Shown here: positions 1-8,300 of the stretch, in pieces
Numbering within the stretch: the stretch's first letter is position 1
Layout of the letters: every line of letters begins with the position of its first letter
IMG/VR virus record: IMGVR_UViG_3300010297_000079
Coordinates: 1-24,815 of that record
From: a virus
DNA length: 24,815 nt
Strand: one strand, 5' to 3'
Made by a program: the position numbers and the translations under genes
The notes under the pieces: generated by a model
Seen by the model: only the letters and a program-made list of their open reading frames with translations
Database searches by the model: none
What the model was told of the DNA's origin: nothing

Positions 1-7
1 TCCTTTT

Positions 8-35
8 ACTATGCGTGATAACGCTTATTTGTCAA
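8..35 (-). promoter_or_regulatory. Candidate sigma70-type promoter firing off the left edge
   Basis: On the minus strand a perfect TTGACA (35..30) is followed after 16 bases by CATAGT (13..8), a 4/6 match to TATAAT. It lies downstream of the stop of the 329-aa gene and points left, so it would serve a gene starting just outside the window. The same CTTGACAAA string occurs upstream of other minus-strand genes here. The -10 match is modest. Confidence 0.45.
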
Positions 36-73
36 GATTTAATTTGCACGCAAAATTTCGGCCTCGCCCCGTA

Positions 74-1063
74 TTACAAAAGTCTCCACAAATCGTAAGC
101 TGAACTCATCATCTTCGTGGAGTAAGGGAAAGGGCCTAATTCTTGATAGGTTTTATGGTACTGAAAGGGTGGAGATGAAACGGTATAAATTTTATTGGCG
201 CAAACGTCCATAAAAGCTCCCTCTTTACCCTCAATTCGTGGCGTGACAAACTCATCTGCGGGGAAAATCAATTTCTGCAATTGGCGCAGTATGGGAATTT
301 TTGTAGCGTCCTTATAAGGCCAGTCTTCGGGGCTATAGAAATAATTAAGATAGCTTTGATAGGCTTGATGCAATACGTCAAGAGTCTCGTTCGGCAAATT
401 TTCTCTTTCGTTCGTTAATGTAACCATAGTGCGGAGTAATGCCCCAAGGTGTAAGTAGGTATAATATAGCCCCTTTTTGTTTCGCAGATTCTCTACCCAA
501 ATTTCATTTTTTTTGCCACACCAGCGGTCTTTATTTAATATAGCCTTCTTTGCTCGTTTCGTAATTTTTTTTACACAGGCATGGAGCCGAGCCTTGTGGT
601 AGGGCTGAATGGCGACATTGCCTCGATGATGAATAATATATTTGTGTGCAATACATTCCCCCATTAATCCCAGTGCTCCATGGTTTGAATATTTATGAAA
701 CAGCCCCTCTTGTAAAGACTTGCAGTAAGGGAGATAAGTATGGGTGATAAAATTTTCTATTTTGGCGACTGTCGCCGTATGCAATATTTCGCAGTCTTTT
801 CCTGTTGAAAATTTATATTGCCATATTTGCATGGCGGTAATTGCCACATGATAGCGAGAGACCACCACAAATCTTGTATCGTCCCAAAACTTGGGCTCGA
901 AATTAATAGAAAACAATTCTGAAACCTTTTGATTGAGGTTCTCAGAAGTTTGTCCCGTAAGAATAATCTCCATTATTTGGCGGATTCGTTCTTCCAGATA
1001 GGCCGTGGCTTTTTCGCGGCCTTCCTTGTCGCGATAGTATGCGGGTATTGACATTGTCTTCAT
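74..1063 (-). CDS. Accessory protein, possible alginate-lyase-fold (PL5-like) protein
   Basis: A 329-aa protein that I do not recognise outright. It has no signal peptide or membrane segment and is helix-rich and basic in the middle. One signature stands out: an S-N-H triplet (N127, H128) in a helical context, then R194 and Y201 in an aromatic stretch (GLYYTYLHLGALL). In PL5 alginate lyases such as Sphingomonas A1-III the catalytic set is Asn-His, then Arg and Tyr seven residues apart; R194 to Y201 has that same spacing. The Asn-His to Tyr interval is about 20 residues longer than in A1-III. The fold assignment is therefore an inference. The gene sits with one other minus-strand gene just before the tail-tip operon, where polysaccharide depolymerases are often found. 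The start is the first ATG after the upstream gap; it has no visible ribosome binding site. Confidence 0.75.
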   Translation of the reverse strand: MKTMSIPAYYRDKEGREKATAYLEERIRQIMEIILTGQTSENLNQKVSELFSINFEPKFWDDTRFVVVSRYHVAITAMQIWQYKFSTGKDCEILHTATVAKIENFITHTYLPYCKSLQEGLFHKYSNHGALGLMGECIAHKYIIHHRGNVAIQPYHKARLHACVKKITKRAKKAILNKDRWCGKKNEIWVENLRNKKGLYYTYLHLGALLRTMVTLTNERENLPNETLDVLHQAYQSYLNYFYSPEDWPYKDATKIPILRQLQKLIFPADEFVTPRIEGKEGAFMDVCANKIYTVSSPPFQYHKTYQELGPFPYSTKMMSSAYDLWRLL

Positions 1064-1144
1064 GGTATTAGTTACACTTATCGAGGGCCAGTAGAATTTG
1101 TATCTCTACGCTCTATAAAAGTACCCTCATAAAAATCAATATGC

Positions 1145-1684
1145 TCATTTTTCTGTATTATGATATATTTTTTCGTCTGACCAGAACATCCAATCAGGAG
1201 TAAGTGAATAGCGCCAGCGGGCAAAGGGTTTGTCATATTTATAATAAAGGCGATACTTGCCAACTTCATTGCATTTCTCAAAAAATGCGCTTTGACGGCA
1301 TTTCGACTCTTCGTTGATAGCGATAGCAAAAGGGGTTAAACCTATTTTTTCATAGGGGTTATGATTTGATGCCCATCGAACAAACGGAACGGAACCATGG
1401 GGCTTCATATTTCTCTGTAACCTTTCTTTTTCCATGGACAGAGCGTGTACGGCCAACCATTCTAGATTCTCATGGGATTGACGAACCCATTTGCTACAAG
1501 GATGATTAATATGGGTATGGCCTCGAACCTTTCCGGTCACCGTTTTAGGTGCGCCTACTAGAATATTTGGGTCGAAACAATTCGCAAGCATCTGTGCGGA
1601 TTCAGTGAGCATTTTACTAATATGGGCATCGCACAAATATTTGGCGGCAATGGCTGGATTTTTATCCAGAATAAAAAGGTTCAT
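1145..1684 (-). CDS. Conserved phage protein of the LDK(N/D)P...CD.H..KM family
   Basis: A 179-aa protein starting with the hallmark of a family common in phage genomes: an N-terminal F-x-LDKNP, then CDAHISKML-x-ESAQML (residues about 18-33), and later NHPCSKWVRQSHENLEWL (about 60-77). The conserved Cys, His, Lys and Glu look like active-site or metal-site residues, but I know of no demonstrated function. Some database entries of this type carry a DNA glycosylase label that I would not rely on. The His/Cys/Trp-rich C-terminal half is likely globular. It is transcribed divergently from the tail operon, with a TTGACT box 28 bases upstream of the ATG and no Shine-Dalgarno. Confidence 0.85.
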   Translation of the reverse strand: MNLFILDKNPAIAAKYLCDAHISKMLTESAQMLANCFDPNILVGAPKTVTGKVRGHTHINHPCSKWVRQSHENLEWLAVHALSMEKERLQRNMKPHGSVPFVRWASNHNPYEKIGLTPFAIAINEESKCRQSAFFEKCNEVGKYRLYYKYDKPFARWRYSLTPDWMFWSDEKIYHNTEK

Positions 1685-1739
1685 GCGTCTATTTGAGCAG
1701 ATGCACTATAAAAGTCAAGATTAATGTGTAATATATTTT
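1685..1739. promoter_or_regulatory. Divergent intergenic region between accessory genes and tail operon
   Basis: These 55 bases separate the minus-strand 179-aa gene from gene L and must hold control signals for at least the tail operon. The region is AT-rich. It contains TATAAA on the plus strand (1708-1713), TTGAGC (1693-1698) before it, a TAATAT close to the L start, and TTGACT on the minus strand (1718..1713). No pair has good consensus spacing, so I cannot fix a promoter. A phage-specific or late promoter is possible. Confidence 0.45.
1713..1718 (-). promoter_or_regulatory. CTTGAC box upstream of the 179-aa gene
   Basis: TTGACT on the minus strand, preceded by C, lies 28 bases before the ATG at 1684. 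It is one of five boxes at 27-31 bases from a minus-strand start. It is likely a -35-like element of a short-leader promoter, or a regulator site. The -10 at the expected distance (TCAAAT) is weak. Confidence 0.35.
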
Positions 1740-3563
1740 ATGGCCAAAGGGGTTAATAAGGAATTGATGAGGGGGCTTTTAGAATTAGAGCCCACGGCAA
1801 AATTGGAATTTTTTATAATTTACTATAATTATGAAGAAAATCCGGCAGAATTTATTGCTATTCATTCGGGCTCTAATGGCGTCGGCGTTCCTATTTATTG
1901 GCAGGGGGTAAGATATATCCCCTTTAATATAGAAGGTTCGGCGTGGGAAAAATCGAACGACCAGAGATTGCCGCGCCCGAAGATTAGGGTTTCTAATCAA
2001 GGAATGGTCGTAAGCACTTTGCTTCGAAAATATAAAAACCTCAGCGGGGCTAAGGTGGTGCGAAAAAGAACCCTTGCCAAATTCATAGACAATGCCAATT
2101 TCCCTAATGGACAAAACCCCTATGGGGCAGAAAATTTTAACGCTGGATTTGCTGATGAAAAATACTATATTTCTCATAAAATAAGCGAGACTAGGGAAGA
2201 AGTGGAATTTGAACTAGTTACTCCGCTTGAACTAGAAAACCAAAAAATTCCCAATCGAAAAGTCCATAGCTTAAGATGTGGATTTGTTTATCGTGGTTAT
2301 GGGTGTCGATATGCTGGCCCTCCTGTTGCCGATTTGGATGACAATATGCTGGTCGAATCAAGCATTGGAGCTTCGACTACCGCAGATTTGATATTAAAAG
2401 CCGAAAATAATTTTATTGATACGTCCAAAAGCGAATTACATTCTAAAAACTTTAACAGCGAAAACAATTTTGGCTCTCCACCGTTTAATCAAGTTGGGTT
2501 ATACAGCATTGGGGATTCTGGGCATTACCCATCAACTGGTGCGGCGCAAGTTACTCCGTATTCCGATTCGTCATTTTATTTTGATGGAAGCGGGGTCATA
2601 TGCCTGTCAACTGGATTTGTTCCCTCTAGCTATTCTCCACAATTAACTCATGGCTCAGGCTTAAACCAAATGTCTAGAACTGTTGCTTTCTGGTGTTATC
2701 CTTACAGCGGGGCTGACCATAATCCCTCTGGAATTAAAGTGGCCGTAGACTTTGGGGATTTGAACGGGGGGTTCTCTATTTATACGGAGGGCTCAGGAGC
2801 AAATAGCACGGGGTATGTGGGCGTAATCAGAATATCTGGAACGGGCGCGGGAGACCCTAGAGTATGGACTGTTCCCTCACAAGCAGACCCATCGATATTC
2901 AATAAATGGACTCATGTTGCATTTTCTTATACCATGGGAGAGGAGACAGACGAAAGGAATTGGGCAAAACTATACTTAGATGGGAAGCTTAAGGGGTCTG
3001 GAGCCCTGTGGACTAAAAACGGAACAGGATTTGATATAGACGTTCGAAAAACCGCGGTATCAACGGGGGCAAATGGCATAGGTAGCGCGTTAGATTTTTG
3101 GGCAGGAGATGTTGGTGGTACGCATTCGGGAATAAATGCCGCCGCATTTCGGGGATACATGGAAGATTTTCGAGTATATAACGACGAATTGCCTGCTAGT
3201 ATTATTAATGAAATCTATCAATACCAAAATATCATAACCTTAACAGAGGGGGATTTAGTTGACAAAGGGGAGTGGGAGAAGGGAGTAACATATAATAAGG
3301 GGAATGTTGTAAGTATCGAAGGAACAAAATACAAAATGTTTTCCCGAAAAACAGCCAGTGGATTCGTAGGTATTAAGTTTAAATTTATTTGCCTAAATGA
3401 TAATACCGATACCGACCCAAGGTCAGATTCTGTTAATTGGCGCAAAGACGCCTGTAGTAAAAGTTTGCAAGGGTGCTCTTTGAGATATGGCGATAGCCTA
3501 CCTTTTGGGGGATATCCGGGCACACACCGTTACCCCTTCTCAGCAAGACAAAATGGATATTAA
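1740..3563 (+). CDS. L: Tail tip protein L with LamG-like and CBM-like insertion
   Basis: Homologue of lambda gpL, which joins the tail tube to the J trimer and carries an Fe-S cluster. Residues 1-200 follow the L family, including the PRPKIRVSN block and C180-x8-C189 within CGFVYRGYGC. The second Cys pair, C572-x6-C579 in CSKSLQGC, is followed by PFGGYPG as in L proteins. Both spacings equal those of lambda L, but there the pairs are only about 22 residues apart; here 382 residues intervene. The insert holds a LamG-like beta-sandwich (about 270-490, with FYFDGSG, W-THVAFSY, LYLDGKL and a closing RGYMEDFRVYNDEL) and a CBM5/12-like module (about 505-570, W...Y..GNVVS.EG..Y pattern). The protein is 607 aa against 232 in lambda. 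It is the first gene of the tail-tip operon, and its stop overlaps K by 11 bases. A glycan-binding role is inferred. Confidence 0.93.
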   Translation: MAKGVNKELMRGLLELEPTAKLEFFIIYYNYEENPAEFIAIHSGSNGVGVPIYWQGVRYIPFNIEGSAWEKSNDQRLPRPKIRVSNQGMVVSTLLRKYKNLSGAKVVRKRTLAKFIDNANFPNGQNPYGAENFNAGFADEKYYISHKISETREEVEFELVTPLELENQKIPNRKVHSLRCGFVYRGYGCRYAGPPVADLDDNMLVESSIGASTTADLILKAENNFIDTSKSELHSKNFNSENNFGSPPFNQVGLYSIGDSGHYPSTGAAQVTPYSDSSFYFDGSGVICLSTGFVPSSYSPQLTHGSGLNQMSRTVAFWCYPYSGADHNPSGIKVAVDFGDLNGGFSIYTEGSGANSTGYVGVIRISGTGAGDPRVWTVPSQADPSIFNKWTHVAFSYTMGEETDERNWAKLYLDGKLKGSGALWTKNGTGFDIDVRKTAVSTGANGIGSALDFWAGDVGGTHSGINAAAFRGYMEDFRVYNDELPASIINEIYQYQNIITLTEGDLVDKGEWEKGVTYNKGNVVSIEGTKYKMFSRKTASGFVGIKFKFICLNDNTDTDPRSDSVNWRKDACSKSLQGCSLRYGDSLPFGGYPGTHRYPFSARQNGY

Positions 3564-3927
3564 AAAACAACTTATTAATGCGGCCGAGCCTCACATTCAA
3601 GATGAAATCTGCGGTTTCATTTGCCTGAAGGAGGAGAAATATTACTACGTTCCGGTAAAAAATCGCTCCCCCCATCCCGACCAATTCTTTTACATATCGG
3701 CAATAGATTTTTTGCAAATTCAGAAAGAGCATAACCTTATTGGGATATTTCATAATCACGCTAAAGAAGACGAGATGCCAAGCCAGTTCGACAAGACCTT
3801 GGGTGAAAATATTTGCTTCCCCATGGTTATTTATAGTAACCTTTCTAAAAAATTTCATATTTTTATTCCTAAAGACATAGATTGTGATGTAAAACTTGTG
3901 GAAGGTCTTAGGGACAGGTTATTATGA
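3553..3927 (+). CDS. K: Tail assembly protein K, JAMM (Mov34/MPN) peptidase domain only
   Basis: 124-aa protein with a complete JAMM metalloprotease signature: E18 in EICGF, then H67-N-H69-x7-S77-x2-D80. This is the zinc site of the N-terminal half of lambda gpK. Lambda K also carries a C-terminal NlpC/P60 peptidase domain; this protein ends right after the JAMM fold, so that half is absent or encoded elsewhere. I start it at ATG 3553, giving an 11-base overlap with L. An in-frame ATG at 3487 would add 22 residues lying entirely within the conserved L C-terminus. The stop overlaps the next start as ATGA. Its usual role is in tail-tip assembly; its substrate is unknown. Confidence 0.9.
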   Translation: MDIKKQLINAAEPHIQDEICGFICLKEEKYYYVPVKNRSPHPDQFFYISAIDFLQIQKEHNLIGIFHNHAKEDEMPSQFDKTLGENICFPMVIYSNLSKKFHIFIPKDIDCDVKLVEGLRDRLL

Positions 3928-4637
3928 CAGAGGTAATTTTACATGGAGCATTAGGCAAAAGGTTTGGGCGTTTCCATTCCTTTAATATCGGCAAGCCGAT
4001 TGACGCCATTCGCGCCCTTATCGCAAACAAGAAAAGCTTTCGTCATGTTCTTAAGTCATGGGGTAGAAAGGGTAGGCTGTATGAAATAATCTGTGATGGG
4101 CAATTGATTACAGACGAAACAGAACTAATAAACCCTAGAAAGATAAAGCTCGTGGAAATTGTCCCTATAATAATAGGCACCAGTAGGGCTTTAAAAATTG
4201 TAGTGGGCGCTATTTTAGTTATTGTTGGGGCGGTAACGGGTATCAATTTTTTTGTAAACATAGGTGTAGCACTTATTGTTGGGGGCGTTATGGAATTATT
4301 ATTTCCCGTCCAAACGCCATCTTTTCATACGGAGGCTCAGGCGAAATCTTTCTTATTCTCTTCTACGCAAAATTCAACAAGCAGGGGTCAACCAGTACAA
4401 ATAGGATATGGAAGATTAAGAGCGGGAAGCCAAGTTATAAGCACATCATTAGAACCATCGAGGCTCGGCGGGGCAAACACAAGAATGATGACAGGGCAAG
4501 AACGGGAAGCAAAGTGGGATGAATGGTTGGCCAATCAGCAGGGACGGTGGAAAGGATTTATGGCTATAGCTCCTTTTGTGATTTATAGCAACAGGCGCGA
4601 CCATTATCTCCCCCCAGAATTACCAATCACAGCATAA
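3924..4637 (+). CDS. I: Tail assembly protein I, first copy
   Basis: 237-aa homologue of lambda gpI, needed for tail-tip assembly. The N-terminal 85 residues form a ubiquitin-like/beta-grasp type region (V-ILHGALGKRFG, then PIDAIRAL). A hydrophobic Gly-rich segment follows (about 92-125, with VVGAILVIVGAV and IGVALIVGGV) and could insert in a membrane. Next comes the I-family hallmark IGYGRLRAGSQVIS (about 159-172). The C-terminus continues with MMTGQEREAKWDEW and ends near PPELPITA. It starts with an ATGA overlap from K, behind a good Shine-Dalgarno-like AGGGACAGG, and ends in TAATG shared with the second copy. It is paralogous to the following gene along its whole length. Confidence 0.9.
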   Translation: MTEVILHGALGKRFGRFHSFNIGKPIDAIRALIANKKSFRHVLKSWGRKGRLYEIICDGQLITDETELINPRKIKLVEIVPIIIGTSRALKIVVGAILVIVGAVTGINFFVNIGVALIVGGVMELLFPVQTPSFHTEAQAKSFLFSSTQNSTSRGQPVQIGYGRLRAGSQVISTSLEPSRLGGANTRMMTGQEREAKWDEWLANQQGRWKGFMAIAPFVIYSNRRDHYLPPELPITA

Positions 4638-5377
4638 TGACAAAAATTATTTTACATGGAGCGTTAGCCAAACAATTTGGTAAGGAGCACAACTTCCTAA
4701 TAAGGAAGCCGATTGATGCTATTCGGGCGCTAATGGCCAACAAGAAGGGGTTTAGACACGCATTTAAAACTTGGGGGAAAGAGGGAAAGCTATATGAATT
4801 AATTTGTGACGGCAAAAAAATAGATTCGGAGCAAGACTTGGCTAGTCACGGGGACTATCAAGAGATACACTTTGCGCCTCTTATAATTGGAACAAGTAAT
4901 GCCGGGAAAATAATTGTTGGGGCGCTATTAATAGTCGTTAGCGTATTATATCCAACACTGGGAACATTTGGACAGGCACTTATGGGCGCAGGAGTATCTC
5001 TTGTTTTAGGAGGAATTATGGGCTTGTTATTTCCCCCTCCGACCCCTACATTTAACGCGGAGGCATCTCCGAGGTCGTTTATTTTCTCAACCTTGGAAAA
5101 CGCCGCAACGCAAGGGGCTTCTGTTCCCTTGGGTTACGGAAGAATAAGGGTGGGAAGTAAAGTAGTATCTACTTCTATAGAGCCTCAGCGATTAGGCGGG
5201 GCAAACAAAAGAATGATGACAGGGCGTGAATCGGAGGCAAAGTGGGATGAATGGAAAAACTATCAACTGGAGGAATGGAGAGGAATTATGGCTATAGCTC
5301 CCATTGTAATCTGGAAAGACAGGGGAAATTTACCTTTGCCTCCAGAACTCCCAATCACAGTAGTGGAAACAGAATGA
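4637..5377 (+). CDS. I: Tail assembly protein I, second copy (paralogue)
   Basis: 246-aa second copy of the I-type protein. It keeps the beta-grasp-like start (KIILHGALAKQFG), the KPIDAIRALMANKKGFRH block, a longer hydrophobic Gly-rich segment (about 92-135), the SVPLGYGRIRVGSKVVS hallmark, and GGANKRMMTGRESEAKWDEW. It differs from copy one by an altered loop before the hydrophobic segment and an extended C-terminus (ITVVETE). Translation is coupled to copy one through TAATG and to J through an ATGA overlap. Lambda uses one I gene, so the two copies may be redundant, form a heteromer, or serve at different assembly steps; I cannot tell which. Confidence 0.9.
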   Translation: MTKIILHGALAKQFGKEHNFLIRKPIDAIRALMANKKGFRHAFKTWGKEGKLYELICDGKKIDSEQDLASHGDYQEIHFAPLIIGTSNAGKIIVGALLIVVSVLYPTLGTFGQALMGAGVSLVLGGIMGLLFPPPTPTFNAEASPRSFIFSTLENAATQGASVPLGYGRIRVGSKVVSTSIEPQRLGGANKRMMTGRESEAKWDEWKNYQLEEWRGIMAIAPIVIWKDRGNLPLPPELPITVVETE

Positions 5378-8300
5378 ATATAAAAACAACAACAAAGGAT
5401 TTTCTTAAAACAAGATTAGTGGGCGCTGGAAATGACGTAGTATTAAAGGCCCCCAATAACACTTCTCAACTTCTAATGTCTGTTGAGTCGTTCTCTGTTA
5501 TAGATTTATTGGCAGAGGGGCCTATAGGTGGCGTTGTCGACCAAAAAGGAGCGTATGTTGGCGGAGACCGCCTGTTATGCGGGGTGTATATTGACCAAGT
5601 TCCAGTTAGAGAAACTTTAAGTCAGGAATCTTATATTTATAATAGCTTTCCTACGGGCGTTAATTCTACTCAGCCCTTTTCTAGGGATTTAACTGGGATA
5701 GCCAATATTTTAGATTCTTATGATTCTGCATTCCAAAGTATTTACAGAGATGAAGATGAAGAGATGCTGGATTTGGACAAAGCTTTTGCGGCCGGAGCAT
5801 ATCAACTTAACAAGGGCTTGCAATCACTTTTGCAATATACTTCAGAAGAAGAGGCGATGTTGCTTCGGGGGCAAAGTGCGTTTTTTGTCTCAGAAGATAT
5901 AAAATATGCATTTATTCCTTCTTCCGCGGTGGATATATCAAACTTGAATATTACGGAAAACAATACTTCTATTCAAGTTATGTATAGTGGGGCAAACGGA
6001 GAGATTGGAATTTTAAACAACAGGTATAGAAAAAACAGCAACAATGAAGGCGCCTTCAACCAAATGGTTGTTTCTAAAATCCCTGACCCAATTATTAATT
6101 TCTCCTATAAGTTTAATGCCCAAAGCACCAATGTAAGCGTGTCTGATATTCGAGATGGATATATTCTAATTCCGATAGCCAGCGGAGACACCTTGGCAAG
6201 CGTGGGAGGGAAGGTAAAGTTTACTTCAGTAGACAGCGAGTGTCTGGATTTCACATCACAAGAACTAAGCGGGGCATCTATATTTCTACAGTCATTTCGA
6301 GAAGATGCGTCTAATACATATAATTACGACAAAATTGACGTTGAGGTAAGGAATGGGGAAGAAAACCAGCTCCCATTGGACAATGTGATAGAGACCAGTC
6401 GTTCATATGACACAAATTTTACGCTGGTTGGCGCAGTAACTCCAGAAAGTTATCACGATAAAATCGACCCCCTCAAAGGTGAAAACGTCAAGCCCTCTAC
6501 AGCGGATTCTGCTTATACTTCCCAATCAAGGCTTGTGGAAGGCGGAGAAGATTATGCCCAATGGGCAAAGGACTCATTCAATAACTATAGAGATGAAAAA
6601 GCGGCGTACTCACATATTATTGAGAACCCAGCCGTGACCAAGGTTAGCGCCACATTTACTTTGGGTTCATTATACGACACGCAGGTTACGGAGAAACCGG
6701 AGGACAAAGCTGGAACACAAACCGTCGCTACCGTAGAAATGGGTATCGAGATAGGGCTGGAAGGAGACAATGACCCGAGCGACCCCTTGTACGAAACATT
6801 GAAACAGTATCATAAAGACATAACCTTTGGGATAGAAGGTCTTGTTAGGGGGACTCCATTCAGATTTAGAGTCGGGGGCGGCAATAATTCCGCGCGGGGC
6901 TCATGGATTGCGGGGACAAGGGGAACAAAGTTTTCTGACTTAAACGACCTTCCCTTGCCCGCGGAAGTCCAAGGCAGAAAAAGATATATAAAGATATATA
7001 GAAAAACGCCAGAGACTTTTAGCTCTAAAAGGTCAATCTCTATTACCCTCTCCGCTATTAATGAATATTATGGAAAGAGTTTTTCATATCCGCTTTCTGC
7101 CCACGCCGGAGTTATGATAGATTCTAGGGGGTTCTCTAGGGTTCCGAGTCGAGCATATGATTTGCGGCTAAAAAAAGTTTTAATCCCATCAAATTATTAT
7201 CCCCTTTATAATAACGGGATAGACAAAAGATTTATCTCTAATAAAAACGACTGGGACAGTAATAACAAGCCTAAAATATATAATGGCGATTGGGACGGGA
7301 CATTTAGATATGACTGGACAGATAACCCGGCGTGGATTTTGTATGACATGCTTATTGACCCAGTGTATGCTATCGGGAATCAGTTTGATGACCTACGAGA
7401 TATAAATATTTGGCAATTATATGAAATTGGGAAATTCTGTGACGCAATAAATGACGATGGAGAATTTATTGGAGTAAACGATGGGTATGGAGGTTTGGAG
7501 CCTAGATTCTCCTGTAATGTTATGCTTAATAACGAACAGGAAGCTTACGATATTCTAAATAGCATTGCCACAGTATTCAGGGGAACGGTATTTTACGCGG
7601 GTTCTGATGTCGATTTTTATTATGACGTAGAAGATGAGCCTGTGGCGACATTTAATAATCATAACGTGGATAATGGCTCGTTTACATATTCTGATTCATT
7701 GAAATCATCAAGATATACTGTAGTTGAAGTTCCATACATGGATAGGAAGGACAACTTCCTTCAAAAAGTCGAGTATTATGAAGACGAAGAAAGTATTCAA
7801 AGATATGGATACATTAAACACGTTTTTCAGGGGATAGGGATAACCTCTAGGGGGCAAGCTCAACGCTTTGCCAAGTATGCTTTGCTTTCCAATAAATTAG
7901 AAACTGAAACCGTTCAATTCGCTGCTGGCAGAGAAGCTATGCTGCTCCAGCCCAGTGATATTATTCGCGTAGATGACGAACTGAAAAAATTACAAGCAGT
8001 AGGAAATTACATAGCAGAAATTGATTATGATAATAAGCAGATAATTTTGCCGCATATGCCAACCGGAGGTTTAGATACTGAAATATATCTATACTGTCTT
8101 ACTGGCGAAAATACCTTAGACCAGCTTTTCCAAGACGCATATGATGAGGAGCTTTCTATCTCTCAAGGGAAAATAGACAACTTAAATACGCGAAAAATTA
8201 AACAGTTCAGCGTATCTTCTTATTCCTATACTGGAACCGATGGTGGGGGAACAGGGCTTGTCGTGAACATAGACCCTAGTCAAAGCGGCATAGCCAAATT

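Larger units (their letters stand above)
3924..5377 (+). repeat. Tandem gene duplication of tail assembly gene I
   Basis: The genes at 3924-4637 and 4637-5377 encode proteins alignable from end to end, by eye around 60% identical in the first 60 residues. Shared strings include KPIDAIRAL, GYGR(L/I)R(A/V)GS, EPXRLGGAN and MMTG. The DNA also remains similar at the starts (ATTTTACATGGAGC in both). The hydrophobic middle segments have diverged most. Confidence 0.92.

Noticed and set aside
3487-3552. Start of K at ATG 3487
   Set aside because: The extra 22 codons lie wholly inside the conserved C-terminus of L; the start at 3553 gives a normal short overlap.
3433-3858. 141-aa minus-strand reading frame across L and K
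   Set aside because: It is antisense to two recognisable genes with conserved motifs and shows no recognisable domain; treated as a shadow.
5251-5373. Start of J at ATG 5251
   Set aside because: These 41 codons are a shadow of the second I gene; the ATGA overlap at 5374 begins the J-like sequence.
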